A DNA stretch of 64,000 nt from Nemania diffusa (GCA_038501195.1 JBBPUQ010000005.1:3410001-3474000); one strand, 5' to 3'. Numbered from the stretch's first letter, positions 22,559 through 34,713 are shown. Notes: a model not told the origin generated them from the sequence alone. A program made the numbers and translations.

Positions 22559-25274
22559 ATGACAACTTACCTCCAAGACGAGGTGCAATCGCACTCACTC
22601 AGAGACCCCGAGGCCTTTTGGTCCGCACAAGCCGCTCTCCTGCACTGGCACAAACCACCGACGTCGACCCTGACGAAGACGACGAAGCGGTTGGGGAACG
22701 GCATCGAGCACCCGCACTGGCACTGGTTTGACGGCGGCGAGATCTCGACGTGTTTCAACTGCGTCGACCGCCATGTCTTGGCGGGCAACGGTGACAAGCC
22801 CGCCATTTACTGGGATAGCCCCGTCACGGGCGCGAAGCAGACACTCACATACGCGCAGCTTCTAGATGAAGTCGAGACTACGGCGGGCGCGCTGAGACAA
22901 GAAGGGGTTCAGAAGGGAGATGTGGTGTTGGTTTATAGTGAGTGGCGTTTTCTTTGTGTCAATCTCGATGCATGGCGCCTGTGAAACCCCAACCCAGCGC
23001 AACCCAACGAGAAACAGAACCAAGAGGATGAAGGATCGCTGACTCACATTGAAACTTATTAGTGCCTATGGTTCCCGCCGCGCTCGTCGGTATCCTCGCC
23101 ATCAACCGTCTGGGTGCGATTCACGCGGTCGTCTTCGGCGGCTTCGCGGCTACGGCTCTAGCCCAGCGCATCGATGACGCACGGCCTGTTGCTATCCTTA
23201 CGGCTTCATGCGGCATTGAGGGAAACAAGCCGGCTATAAGCTACAAGCCTTTCATCCGCGAGGCCATCCATCTCTCGCATCACAAACCGAGCCGTGTCAT
23301 TGTCTGGCAGCGGGATGAGCTAAGATGGGATCACCTCGACACGTCTGGCGGGGAGCGGAACTGGTTCAAGATGGTGCGTAGTTGCAGGGCCAGGAATATT
23401 AAGGCCGCATGCGTCGCCGTGGGAGCCAATGAAGGAGTTTATATCATTTATACCAGGTAAGTGATTACCCACCCCCCGGAACACTCGGCATGCAACCCAG
23501 CTGAATGATTCCAATTCTCAGCGGCACGACAGGTTCACCGAAGGGAGTGGTGCGATACGCCGGTGGCCATGCTGTAGGATTGCACCTCTCTATCAGCTAT
23601 TTATTTGGGGTACGTGGGCCGGGAGACGTTATCTTCACAGCGAGGTAAGGACAACGAAGAATCCTCCCGGCAACTCTGTCCAACACGCCATTTTTCTGAA
23701 ACGAGAACAGTGACATCGGATGGGTTGTCGGACATTCATACATCATCTACGCGCCTCTTCTCGCAGGGGCTGCGACGGTCCTCTACGAAGGCAAGCCTAT
23801 TGGGACGCCGGATAGCTCTGCGTTCTGGCGGATCGTGCAGGAATACAAGGTCACCACGCTCTCCACAGCCCCTAGTAAGCAAGCGACGCGGCAAGAGATA
23901 GGACTCCGCGAAAAGCTGAAACTAATGATCAACAGCTGCCCTCAGAGCCATTAAGCGGGACGATGCAGAGAACACGCATCTCAGGCGCATAGGCGAGCAA
24001 GGCGGACTGAAGAGCTTACGAGCGTTATTTTTAGCAGGCGAACGGTCAGAGCCTTCCATCGTTACCATGTACCAGCATCTCATAGGCAAATATGGCGCCC
24101 CTGGTGCTTTAGTTAGTAGGTCATCCCCGGAGTCATTTTCTTCCCGTTTGGGCCATTCCACCCCTGCCAAAGCTCTATTCAACCTAGAATTGTCCAGTGG
24201 CATCTCTTCCACGCTCTTTTACGCACTCATTGGTCACGCCCGGAGTGGCAATAACTAACTCCTCGTGTGCTGCAGTCGATAATTGGTGGTCCTCCGAGTC
24301 CGGGTCGCCTATCTCGGGCATTAGTTTACTACCACACGCGGGAAAAGGCGGGAGGCAGCTTAAGAGAGATGAGAAACTACCACGAATCAAGCCCGGGACT
24401 GCCGGGAAGGCCATGCCCGGGTTCGACGTCAGATGCGTGGACGACAACGGCCTCGAGATCAAGGCCGGGAAAATGGGAAACATTGTCCTAGGTATACCTC
24501 TGGCCCCGACCGGATTCATCACGTTATGGAAGGATGAGGAGAGGTTTTACAAAGGCTATATGAAGCGATTTGGCGGGAATTGGATAGACACAGGCGGTGA
24601 GTGTTGTGAATAATCAGGGTCTTGGCGTTGGTTACCATCACTCTATCCTAACAGTAAACGTGCAGATACGGGTAAAATTGATGCCGAGGGTTACATCAGC
24701 ATTATGAGCCGGAGCGATGATTTGATCAATACGGCGGGTCATCGACTCTCTACCGGTACGTTACATCACTCATCTCTCTTAACTAACCTAAGACACTACA
24801 CCGCTTGGCGCCGCTGACATGGGGAACTCAGGGTCTATCGAGCAAGCCATCACGACTCATCCCTTGATCGCCGAAGCGAGCGTGGTTGGAATTCCTGACT
24901 CGCTCAAGGGTCAGCTGCCGTTCGCCTTTATCACGCTTTCTATTCCAGATCACCCTTCATCGGCGATTCCTGACGCGCGGGTCTCGAGCGAGATCCAGCA
25001 GCGCGTGCGGAGCCAGATTGGCGGTATAGCCACATTAGGCGGGATTATCCAAGGCAAGGGCATGATCCCTAAGACGCGCTCGGGCAAGACGCTGCGGAGG
25101 GTGCTGCGAGAGCTAGTCGAGAATGCGGTGCACGAAGAATACGACCGGGAAGTTCAATATCCCGCTACGATCGAGGACCCGTCGGTCATCGAAGTGGCGA
25201 GGCAAAAGGTCGCAGAATACTTCAGGCACAAGGGCGGCGCGCATAGCGCCATCGAAGCTAGAGCGAAGCTATGA
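22559..25274 (+). CDS. Propionyl-CoA/acetyl-CoA synthetase (ACSS3/PrpE-like)
   Basis: Adenylate-forming enzyme joining a short-chain acid (propionate or acetate) to CoA through an acyl-AMP. Exons are 22559-22937, 23063-23456, 23522-23644, 23711-23874, 23936-24115, 24276-24596, 24666-24755 and 24832-25274, all in phase; 697 residues. An N-terminal acetyl-CoA-synthetase cap holds WHWFDGGEISTCFNCVDRH. The AMP-binding loop YTSGTTGSPKGVV is at about residues 256-268. Further motifs are DIGWVVGHSYIIYAPLLAGA, DNWWSSESGSPI, the hinge-region DTGKIDAEGYISIMSR, and GHRLSTGSIEQA. Lys636 in TRSGKTLRR is the catalytic lysine that bacterial and animal relatives acetylate. The GHRLSTG form and the DNWWSSESG site favour the propionyl-CoA synthetase group over cytosolic FacA-type acetyl-CoA synthetase. 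No targeting peptide is evident. Intron 5 is 160 bp, twice the size of the others. Confidence 0.92.
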
Positions 25275-27393
25275 TCTAGGACAGCCGTCATCACATATGA
25301 GCGGGTGCCTTTTTTTTTCCTTTTTTTTTTCCGCAGTGGTCTTAGAGAGGTAGAGGCGTCACAATCCGTTGATCATTTAGGAAGTTGAAGATGACCCGTC
25401 ATACAAAACTCGAGTACACACGCACTCGCGCGGCGCACGCAAGCGCACACATATATACACACCTTCTAGAAATAGAGGTTCTCTTCTATTTTTCCTCAAT
25501 GTCATCATGATACAATCGAGAATAAGAGAGAATAAAGCCAGGGGGTGGCTCTGGCCCAAGTCTAGGCAAGCTCGGCACGCGTTAAATTTCAAGTTTAAGT
25601 CGGGTCCTATTTGAGTTACACGGCGTAGCCACAAGCTCATAGCTGTGTTCCCCGACTTTAAGAGGCAATAGGCTAGTCTAGCTAGGACTCAAGTGTAGAT
25701 AGGACCTGGTTACCTCCGCAGGAAGACGGAAGGAAGCGGTGTTTATACTCGGATAGTCAATCATCTCGTAACTAAGCCGTATAGAGGATTTCATAGTTGC
25801 CGTTAATAGAAAGAAAATGATGTTATGCTAAGAGCGGTGCCACGTCCTTCATCGCTAAGCCGACTCCTCCCCGTGTCGAATTTCACAACTTCGGATCCCG
25901 TCGCATCAGCCTCGGATACCTTAGATTGGCCAGCGCCTCAGCAGTAGAAGAAAATGATCTGTATCGCTCACCCACAACTTACATATAGGCTTATTCACGT
26001 GATCTTAGACTTTCGGATTCAACAGCATAGCGAGACCCCGAAAGCACGAATGCGTGCGAGCAGATGGGAGAATAGCGGCCCCCAAAACCCTCGCTGACAA
26101 ACGTACGATGCGCTAAATCTAACAACGACCTACATGACTGTAGTAAGTAAATAGGAGGGTACGTACAGCGTATATTCACACTCCACCCACCAACCACCTG
26201 ACGATCGGAGAAGTCCCTATGTTCCGCCACAATAGACGTCGACTTTTCCCTCCCCAGTAGCGCTGGAGGCACTGACCCAATGACAACCCCCACATTCAAG
26301 GTACGGAGAAGCGCCACGGGTGCGGCGGCGTGTGTGTGTGATTGCTCATCCCCATTCCACAAATCATGGGTGTTCAGCCCTATGTGTTAATGTGCCACGT
26401 GCGGCAAAAGTACAATACATATACGTACACACTACAGATACGGTAATCTTCTCTTTTGTCATACTTCTCTCCTTCTGTCCCTCTCTCTCCTCAGCACCTC
26501 AGCCGGGCGGTACCGCATATCCCTGTAGCTAGCGGCTTCGAGCCCGCAGAATTCCCTCGCACGTTGTTGGTGCCGCTGGGTACCGACAACTCGGTACCAG
26601 CAGATGTCAGATCTTAATGAGGCTTTATTATTAGCAAGGGCAGTGTCGTTGGTGGAAAATAAATTCAACAGCCTCGAACAAGATATATACTACTATTTAA
26701 AGCTTAGGCTGTTGTAGTTTCGCGAGTCCGAGTGAGTCCGAGCGATCGATTATTCAGTCAACATTCCATAGGCTACACAACCATGTTGCAAGGGCCGTTA
26801 GTGTAACAAGAGAATTATACCGACTATTCAGTTCCGGAGTGGCCCTTTTCTCACTTCTGAGTTTCAATTCGTTGACATTCGGGCATGTGATGAGTCGTAC
26901 GTATACAGATACAGGCATATGTTGCTACAGTCACCTAGCTGCCGATCTAGTAGCTGTTGTAACATAGGTCTTTCAACTCATGTATGAAAATTTGTAGCAC
27001 ACGGCTTCGGTGTGTAACTTGAGGAGGCGGTTAGTTGTCTACACGCTTCTAAGCGTGTAATACATGGATAGGCAGGTGTATGATCCTTCTTTAGGAATAA
27101 AGGATTTCATAACTTCACAATCTTCAGACTGATTCTGGTGTTTTGTGGCGTGGGTGTCAAGATGAAGTGACCATCTGTAAGACAAGGCATTTTGTGATAT
27201 TCAGAGGATCGAGTTAAGGAATGAGCCGGAGGAGTTGGATACGATGGCTAGGGGAATCCGAAATATTATAAAACGGCCTCGATCTCGCCTCATAGACTAA
27301 GTTTCTCTGGACTAAAAACTCATCAGCTCAAAAAAGATCGTCCAAGTGATCCAGAAAAGGAAATAAAAAGACTTCTTCTTAAACAAAATAAAA
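25275..27393. other. Intergenic, about 2.1 kb, no gene seen
   Basis: It starts with a T-rich tract (two T runs at about 25310-25331) that may mark the synthetase 3' end. Open frames at 25377-25640, 25991-26362 and 26320-26532 are motif-free. The right end is the ATP-grasp promoter. Confidence 0.45.
27267..27273 (+). promoter_or_regulatory. TATA box of the ATP-grasp gene
   Basis: TATAAAA lies 121 bp before the chosen ATG, followed by an A-rich leader ending AAATAAAAATG. Position and sequence suit a core promoter of a regulated gene. Confidence 0.55.
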
Positions 27394-29603
27394 ATGTCCA
27401 GTATACACCCAATCACGTTGTGGGCGGCAGCAGGTACGTAATGATGAATCCCCAGCTTCGACTCGATATTTAGACCACGGACTAGCTAACGATCAAAGGT
27501 GAAGCTCAAAAAATCGGTGTTGAGTGTAGATTAGCATCATCCACCTCCAACTCCAAAGATGGCACACCTCTACAAACCATCGATGCTTTCTTCCTGGCAA
27601 GGCCAGACCTCACTCGTCCCTCCGAGGCAAAAGCCTTGGGGTCACACGAGATACTCCTACAAATAGGTCAGCATGAAAATCAAGTGCTCACCACCAAAAT
27701 CCTCGGACCAGAAAACGCGCTCGGGTTCCTTCAAGAGTGTCTTCGTGCTGCTACGGAAACTCTGAATCTAAGAGTAGCCACTGCTAGATTTGTAATCCCG
27801 CTACAAAGCGGCACAGTCATCAGGTCGGATATCATACCCTACCGCCTGCAAGACGCGTTCTGGGCCGGGCAGGTGGTGTCCTTTGCCTCGCCGCTGCAGG
27901 AGTTTCCGGGAACGCCCCTCCCGGTGAGCGCCCTCGCGCTCCGCGAGGTATTCCGCGCCTCCGCTGGCGCCATCTTGCTCAAGGCCAGCGCGCTCCACCG
28001 CCACCCTCATCCCGGGGCTGACGTGGGGTTCTCCGCCGCCGCCGCCACCCTTCCGGCGGACGTGGAGGCGGACTTCGCGGACAAGCTAGCGACTGTCCCG
28101 TGGATCTCGGCGCGGCCCGTGACGCGCCGGCGCCTCGTGCTTGTGGGCAGCAGCAACCAGGACCCCGAGGGCGGCGGTTGGACGCAATTTGCGCACCGCG
28201 CAGCCGTAGCGCTAGGCATCGACCTCGTGATCGTCGACCGCGCGGACGGGTGGCTCGCGCTCGGTGACTACGGGTCCTGGTACGAGGCGCTTCTCCCGGC
28301 GCCGCCGGCGTCGTGGTGGGCGGAACCATCGGCGGACACGCTCGTCGACCTCGTGGAGGGCTACCGCGCCTCGCACCGGGGCGAGCGGCCCATCGACGGG
28401 ATTGTCACCTTCGTCGAGGCGCTGCAGACCCCCGTGAGCGTCGCCGCGGAGCGCCTCGGCTTGCCGCACGAGAGCACTGAGGCCTTCGAGCGCGCCACCA
28501 ACAAGTACAACCTCGGTCTCTTCCAAAACCGGCCTGCGCTCCTCGCGTCCACCACCGAGGACGTGCTCGCGCGCGTCCGGGCACCCGAGAGCGAGCTGCG
28601 CTTCCCGCTCATCGTCAAGCCGTGCTACGGGCTCAATTCCGAGGGCGTCACCCGCGTGGACGAGGCATCCGAGCTTGCGGAGGCCATCGAAGCGGCGCGG
28701 CGGTGTAAGCGCATCACGAGCGACGTGGGGGACCGGGTCCTAGTGGAAAGGTACTGCGAGGGTCCCGAGGTAGATGTGAACATGGTGTTTGTCGACGGGG
28801 AGGTCCTATTCAGCGAGATCTGTGATGATTTCCCGAAGGGTGCCGATCTGAACAATTTCGGCATCGGCGCTGACAGCACGGCTGCCAAGAAGCCTCGGGA
28901 GGCAGCCGGGAAACCATCCCCAGACCACCGCAGGAATTTCCAGGAGACGAACATGGTGTTCCCTTCTGCGCTCCCGGGTGACGAGCTCGCGGCACTGCGA
29001 GATGCTGTCAAGACCACCATCCTGGGCCTCGGGTTCAAGAACGGCGTCATGCATGTAGAGGCGCGCATTGCTCAGTCCAAGTACAGCTACCAGTCCACAG
29101 ACGGTGTTGTGGATCTACGGAAGCAACAGGCCTCGGCCGCAGAAGACGTGCCCACGCCCTGGGTCATAGAAGTTAACCCCCGCCCGCCCGGACTATTCGC
29201 TTCCCAGACTCCCGGGTCCGTGTACGGGATCGATTATTGGGGCGTCTCGCTGCTTCTCGCGGCGGGCGACAAGGCACGGGCCGCCGCCCTGCTGCGGCCC
29301 TTCGCGAACGGCGCGCAGAGCCACACGGTCCTCGTTATGATCCGCGCCGAGTTCGACGCGGCGCGCGAGGGCATATTCGACTCCGACGACGTCTGTGCCG
29401 AACTGTTAGCGCGCCACCCGGAGCTCGCAGAGCACCTCGGCCGCTATGGATGCTTGTTGAAGAGGGGGCAGAAAATCCCGCATCCGAGCGGGGGGAGGAA
29501 CACCTTTGTCGCGTACCTGAATGTCTTTTCAAGGGCCTCGAGACAGGAGGCTCTAGCCATTGCGAAGAAGGTGAGGGAGGAGATTCGGTACAATATCCGT
29601 TAA
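27394..29603 (+). CDS. ATP-grasp ligase, carnosine-synthase-like; substrate unknown
   Basis: Enzyme of the ATP-grasp superfamily, which activates a carboxylate as acyl-phosphate and joins it to an amine or thiol. Exons are 27394-27433 and 27499-29603 (intron of 65 bp, donor GTACGT), giving 714 residues. Residues ~1-225 form a poorly conserved N-terminal part. VLVGSSNQDPEGGGW opens the pre-ATP-grasp Rossmann-like domain. FPLIVKPCYGLNSEGV holds the ATP-binding Lys387. VLVERYCEGPEVDVNMVF and GVMHVEARI are the core strands. IEVNPRPPG holds Glu571 and Asn573, which bind the metal. The layout is like CARNS1/carnosine synthase and bacterial L-amino-acid ligases, so an amino acid or peptide ligase is the best inference. 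From about 27840 to 29560 the GC content is far higher than in the gene's first 350 bp and in its neighbours. No biosynthetic partner survives next door except a dead transporter. Confidence 0.85.
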
Positions 29604-29974
29604 GGGAGCTTCGAGAGACTACCTGTCTAGAGTCAGCATATCTTATGTTATCTTGAGTTATTTTGGGTTTGGATACATGGGAGAGTCATAGACATGGGAT
29701 AGAGTGTTGGTCGCATTGCATTGCATTTTAGAATTATGTATCTTCAACAGATTAGTCCTGTAATCGGGGCGTCAGATAGATAGATAGAGTCTCCCATTCG
29801 AATAGATTTAGCTATACGCAGCCGTGTCGAGTCGAGACGTAAAAGTGCCGATAAATTCTCTATCCTATCACGGAATCAAGCCACGGAAGCTCAGGCCATA
29901 CCGCACGGGCCATAGCCTGCTCCAAACTTGACAGATTCTGCCACTTTGTGCAACAATATGAATTATTTGGAATA
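29604..29974. other. Intergenic, convergent 3' ends
   Basis: This is the 3' flank of the ATP-grasp gene and of the convergent transporter pseudogene. A short GATA run (AGATAGATAGATAGAG) lies at about 29776-29788. No gene was seen. Confidence 0.45.
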
Positions 29975-31317
29975 TCACCGTCGACTAGCAGCTAGAACCG
30001 TGCCACACTGGCGCTGTTGGCTTGCCGCATGCAGGGCATAAACGAACTCTGGATTTTCATGATCTGTAAGGTTTATAAACTCCCGGTCATTTACCTTGCT
30101 GAATATTAGAATCAGATATGACAAAATAAGCGACACTCCCAAAACCGTGATGGCTGTATGATATACAAGCCGATCGCCTGGCTGGAAGACTTGAGGACCG
30201 GTGATCTGTACTTACCAGCATCCTATTATCTCTTCAATACACCAGTTTAAAAAGATAAGAGGGGTTGGGAGGTACAGATACTCATAGGGTTATCTCAGTC
30301 AGAAGCGAATGTAAGGTCTGGGAGACGAATTGCTGAGTTGTGCCACGTACCAGCATAATACGCGACGAAGTACATCGCTAATGCTGTAGTCTTCTTTGTC
30401 CATCCTACAACGTTGGACAAGTTAAGACTGAATAGGTACACAAAACCACCTGATGCAGAACCATACAAATAGTATCTAGCCCGCGAGTGGCGCGCCTCTG
30501 CTATCAAGAAGAAGGAGGCGGATGAGGAATAATCTCACGACTACAAGACGAGGGCCCGTCAGGTTAATTAACTACCACTTCATTAGTATTTAGAAGCATA
30601 ATATAACACTATTGTCAAGACTCACTACACGGTTGTTAAATCTACGCCCTATATGCCCGAAGACAACCTTCAAGAAGGGCACTTTGAGCGGGCTGTCCGG
30701 CATCCAATATAGAAATATGACGCCCATCAGAGCTGTGAATGAACCAAAGACGAAGAATATCAATTACCAACCCTTAATTAAGAGCGTGTTGTTCGTTGTC
30801 GGTATGGCGATCGCGTATGCTACAACGCCACCGAAAATTTGGGCCTATCTGTTAAAGCTCAACTATCATAACACTCGAGTTCTCTGTTCAGGGGCTGTAC
30901 CACTGTGACGCGAATAGGATAAAACCTAGACTGGCGGCGGCTTCAGTAGCAAAATCATGAAACAATCGCATAGTGAGGGCACCTTGAAAGTCCTACGCGA
31001 AGTCGTTAGCAATTTCCATCAGGCAACTAAGATTCTGTATTGCCTGTACAGCAGGCATAGAAGCAAGGCTCAATCCCCAGTATCACATTGAAGGCAGATG
31101 TTTAGCTACAAGGAGGGGTTGAGGAAGTCGATTAGTTAGCCATTACCATACATTATAACCAAAGTAAAAGATCCCAGAAACCTAGCTATACTCAGATATT
31201 ATGACTCATAAGTATCTGATTGGAAAATGTTTGCCTTCGCGTCCAAATATTGTAGTAGAGGTAGCAGGTGCAACGGGTTCTGCCGCTTCTGACCGCCTTC
31301 TTCGAGGAAAGCAAGCC
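29975..31317 (-). pseudogene. Decayed MFS transporter, allantoate permease (Dal5/ACS) type
   Basis: Read on the minus strand, fragments in family order are recognisable: HLLPLLQYLDAKANIF (~31270-31225), GIFYFGYNVW then WLTNRLPQPLLVAKHLPS (~31175-31090), SLGFILFASQWYSP, AQIFGGVVAYAIA, IFFVFGSFTALMGVIFLYWM then PDSPLK, SNVVGWTKKTTALAMYFVAY, and near the end FINLTDHENPEF. The last is the usual C-terminal mark of Dal5-like anion:cation symporters. In-frame stops interrupt it: TAA at 31143-31145, TGA at 31083-31085, and further TAG/TGA/TAA codons downstream. There is a frameshift after the WYSP segment. Only about 120 bp separate PDSPLK from the later SNVVGWTKK block, so roughly a hundred residues of the central loop and helices are deleted. 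The original stop at 29975-29977 survives. It is convergent with the ATP-grasp gene. No functional product is possible. Confidence 0.85.
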
Positions 31318-31836
31318 TGAACGAGTCTAGCGTTCAGTATTTATCGTTCATCTGTAACAATTTTTTAATATCTATTCTAAACAGAAATCAATTTTATAGT
31401 GATTACTACGCAGTAAGTATTGTATTGAACACTTCATCTTTAGCTACCTGTATCTCTTTACTGTACAGACCTCTCGCATACCTGCCGAGCGTTTTCGCTG
31501 TAATGTTAGTGATCTAGTGTTGGATGATGCACAGGTAATACTTCCTTATGTATATAAGCCAGATAAATGCATATATCGAGGTGGATGATGGGGAAAAAGG
31601 TAGTTCCGCCCGACCAATCAAATAACATGCATGCTCGCCAATGCCCCATAAGCCACCGGCAGCCGTCGAAATTGGTGCGCACCAAAATTATTTTCGCAGG
31701 GGAGGGTCCACTCATTTCATCGTGGGGTGTCTACCAGTTCCTTTAATCAACCACCACATTTGCGCATCACCAGTCACCAACTTGCCTCTACGACCCAATC
31801 CATCACTCTCCCCAACCGCCGAAACCAAGTGCGAAA
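31318..31836. other. Promoter region of the eS28 gene
   Basis: AT-rich on the left. The last 150 bp before the ATG contain CT-rich and CCAAC-type stretches usual for ribosomal protein leaders. No other gene was seen. The break between pseudogene remnant and promoter cannot be placed exactly. Confidence 0.45.
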
Positions 31837-32201
31837 ATGGATAAGCAACCCGTCAAGCTCGTCAAGGTCACCCGTGTCCTGGGCCGAACCGGTACGAAGA
31901 AGCAGCTCCCCTCTGACGATTTGATTTTGAATGACCTGGAGAGAGGAGGCTAATAGCAGTTGGACAGGCTCTCGCGGTGGTGTCACTCAGGTCCGCGTCG
32001 AATTCCTCGAGGACCAGACCCGTTCGATCATCCGAAACGTCAAGGGACCCGGTACGTGACCTGTCTTGCCATGAAGCAGAAGAAATGAAAACAAGAACCA
32101 CGAGTACTACGGGTACTAACCTATCTACTTTTCGTCTAGTTCGTGAGGACGACATCCTGTGCCTACTCGAATCCGAGAGAGAGGCGAGACGTCTGCGATA
32201 A
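31837..32201 (+). CDS. RPS28: 40S ribosomal protein eS28
   Basis: Small ribosomal subunit protein sitting near the mRNA exit channel. Exons are 31837-31891, 31968-32051 and 32140-32201, giving 66 residues, matching the usual 64-69. The conserved core [20 protein letters not shown], then [13 protein letters not shown] and the invariant tail [12 protein letters not shown] are all present. All introns are 76-88 bp and are phase 1 after a G; the donors are GTACGA and GTACGT. Identity is certain. No paralogue or snoRNA was recognised in the introns. Confidence 0.97.
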
Positions 32202-33429
32202 GCGGGGTTGGAGATCAGCGATGGGAAAATTTGCAATGGATATCGGCGCATTTCACGGACTTCCTCGACCAGCCATGATCCGTGCTGTCTGAGTCGGGTA
32301 CTGCACGATCGAATGCTTAGGGATATTAGCTACTGGGCCGATGCCAACACGTTCGAGGAGCACGACAAAAGGATGCAGATCATGGGGATAGACTGGCCAT
32401 CACATAGGCGTTGAATGATGACTCCTTGATCGGTTCATACATGGTTGGCGCAAATTGACAGAATTGATTCCGAACCAAATCTCAGAACTACCCACAGTTC
32501 TAATCAAGACCCAAATGCTGTGCCGTCTCATGTGACGTGACGGACCTGTTTCAATATATCTTGGACGCCTACGATACTAGTTTATACCGGAAGACAGGCT
32601 TTGCGGGCTCGCCTGTCAGTCTTCTTCGATCACAGCCTGTTTTTTCTGCTCGCTCAGGTGCCAGTAACGCAAGAAAGCACGCTTCTCAGATATACCAGTT
32701 GATTTAAATAGGTTGACGACGTCTTCAACGCGTTCGATCACCAAAAACAGCCCAAGCCGCCAACGTTTGTAGTCTTTAACTTTTACGGAAATACCTCCCA
32801 AATTAAATTCTGTAATTAGTCGCGTAGAACGATCTCGTTAGCCGTGCCCTCTAAACTCGCGTTTGTCACTAGACGACTTCTAGTGTATGTGTGTGTGCTG
32901 GCGGTATGGACACGCTACGATCGTAAGGTCATATAGGAGATATAGAAGAATGAAGTCAGTCTCTCAGGATCACCAGGTTGTATTTAGAGCATGCGATATG
33001 AGTTACTGTCACCACCATGTTTCTATCGGACCTACGAGATGGGGAAATAGACTTCAAATTAGGAGAGGTGTCATTAGCACTAATTCAAAGCATATACAAC
33101 ACAATATCATCACAACATAGACTGAACAGATATCAGGGAAAGCCGACAGCCCTCGTAGTATTCGCAATCACCTATCTACTACTTAATACCCAACACTGTC
33201 CCGATAATTAGCATCTCCTTCAAATAGAATTTCTATCACATGCGTCTCTGCACTGGCTCTGCTATAACTAGGATAGCAGGTTCCCAGGCAACACCACGAG
33301 GAGGTTGCAGAGTCCGACTTCGTCGCCCTAAAAAAACTCCCCCAGTACCCACAAGCCCGTAGGCGAATTGCAAAGGCATTTAAGATATCTCAGCCTGGCA
33401 TAAGAGATAGTACAAGTTTAAGGACCTGG
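32202..33429. other. Intergenic, no gene seen
   Basis: 3' flank of eS28. Short frames at 32616-32801 (-) and 32887-33211 (+) have no motif. An AT-rich part around 33100-33240 looks non-coding. No RNA gene was seen. Confidence 0.4.
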
Positions 33430-34100
33430 AAAAGTCTAGACGCTTTTAAGCCTGTCAAGGGCTCGGGGGCATACTTGTTGATAGCATCTCCGCCCCTTGA
33501 AGGAGATGGGTGGTGGCGTTAACGTCGTGCCGACATATGACGGGCCCTATCGGGGGCAGCCTGGGCTCCACTGGCTGCGCCCCGTCCGTGTCAGTGTCTT
33601 GATTTAGACGACGCCTGCATTTACCGTCATACGAGCGCGGCCTGCGGAGGGATTGCTTGTTTACCCACATCTCCGACACGAACGGGGTTTTTTGGAACTT
33701 GGAACTGGAGCTTTTGAAGCGCAAAATTGGAGCTTACCGTCCGTGTCGTTGTTCGACACGAAGGGTGGTTTTGGGGAATTTTTGATTTGGTGAACTTTCT
33801 TGAGCTGCTGCTGCTGCGACACGGCTTGCAAAGGAAACCAGAACCTACACCTACAGCCATCAGAAGTGTTTTCAGCGCTCTGCTGCAAAAGGGAATAAGG
33901 AGCTACAAGACATTGGCTCGTGATCCGGGTGTCTTGGAAGTTAAACGACACCAGCATTTACAGTCATAGACATAGCTGGCGGGGGGAATTGGCCCCCGTC
34001 TCCCGCACGATTCGTCGAGCATCTCGGATCCCCAGCTACTAGCAAAGTCTGAGTGTAACTCCTGCAGGTGTAGACATAAGCTCCGATAAACTTGCAAGAC
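33430..34100 (-). pseudogene. Unresolved coding relic with an internal diverged repeat (possibly ankyrin-like)
   Basis: GC-richer than its flanks. Two diverged copies of a segment of about 45 bp occur at 33594-33636 and 33929-33977. On the minus strand they read SYDGKCRRRLNQDT and VYDCKCWCRLTSKT. Near 33455-33540 two overlapping frames read ATTHLLQGAE and, shifted, DAINKYAPEPLTGL, which together resemble an ankyrin repeat with a frameshift. No frame stays open over the whole block. It may be a decayed ankyrin-type gene; this is weak and could be chance similarity. Confidence 0.25.
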
Positions 34101-34223
34101 CTCGTCAAAAAATAGCAGGTTGCCAATGCGGTATTTTGTTTCTGTGAGCTTTTCTTTTCTTTCTTTCTTCGCAATCTTTTCTTTCTGGCATTCTTATTTT
34201 TCTGTGCTCTTTTGCTCTTTTTT

Positions 34224-34541
34224 TCAGTTCGTAATGGGTGTTGGAGAGGCTGTTCGAAGTATCGGGTATGCTAGGGATGTGAAAATCATGGGCGAGAGAG
34301 ATGGGCCAGGCGACGAACGACGAACGACAGAGAATGGTTGCTGGTACAAGAATGGTGTAAGGACAAGTGATGTACAATATGGAGGTTGACGATCATAGGC
34401 AAGGCGAAGGCTGAGTATGAAGACGGTTGGTAGTGATGAAGAAATGGGTTTGATGGATATGGGCGTCCAGGTTGATGATGAAGATGGCATCGCTGTAGGA
34501 AGAAGAGGTGGAAGAGTAGGTAGAGGAAGGGGAGTCGACAT
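34224..34541 (-). CDS. Small ORF behind a promoter-like sequence (uncertain)
   Basis: A 105-residue ORF starts MSTPLPLPTLPPLLP and is rich in Ser, Pro and Leu, with no known domain, signal peptide or membrane segment. Its reason for listing is context. On the minus strand, CTATAAAGG is followed by a 150-bp pyrimidine-rich leader and then TTCATCATGTCG, which looks like a real fungal core promoter and start. The coding strand itself is also pyrimidine-rich, so the ORF may just be part of a transcribed leader or a non-coding RNA whose main reading frame I did not find. Treat as a candidate transcript rather than a confirmed protein gene. Confidence 0.25.
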   Translation of the reverse strand: MSTPLPLPTLPPLLPTAMPSSSSTWTPISIKPISSSLPTVFILSLRLAYDRQPPYCTSLVLTPFLYQQPFSVVRRSSPGPSLSPMIFTSLAYPILRTASPTPITN

Positions 34542-34713
34542 GATGAACTTGTAAATAGAGGAAAGGTTAGGTAGTTGGTAGTCACACTTGAGACAGAGTA
34601 GTTGTGGGAGCAAGGTGGGAGGCTTGGAGTAGGACACTTGGAGTGTGAGTATTGAAAATATAGAAGTAAGAAAGGGAGAAAAAAAGCAGAACGAAGGGGA
34701 GAGGGAGGCACAC

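Noticed and set aside
28625..29068. Long antisense ORFs (up to 147 codons) opposite the ATP-grasp gene
   Set aside because: They arise from the high GC at third positions of the real gene, have no motif, and lie opposite conserved ATP-grasp residues.
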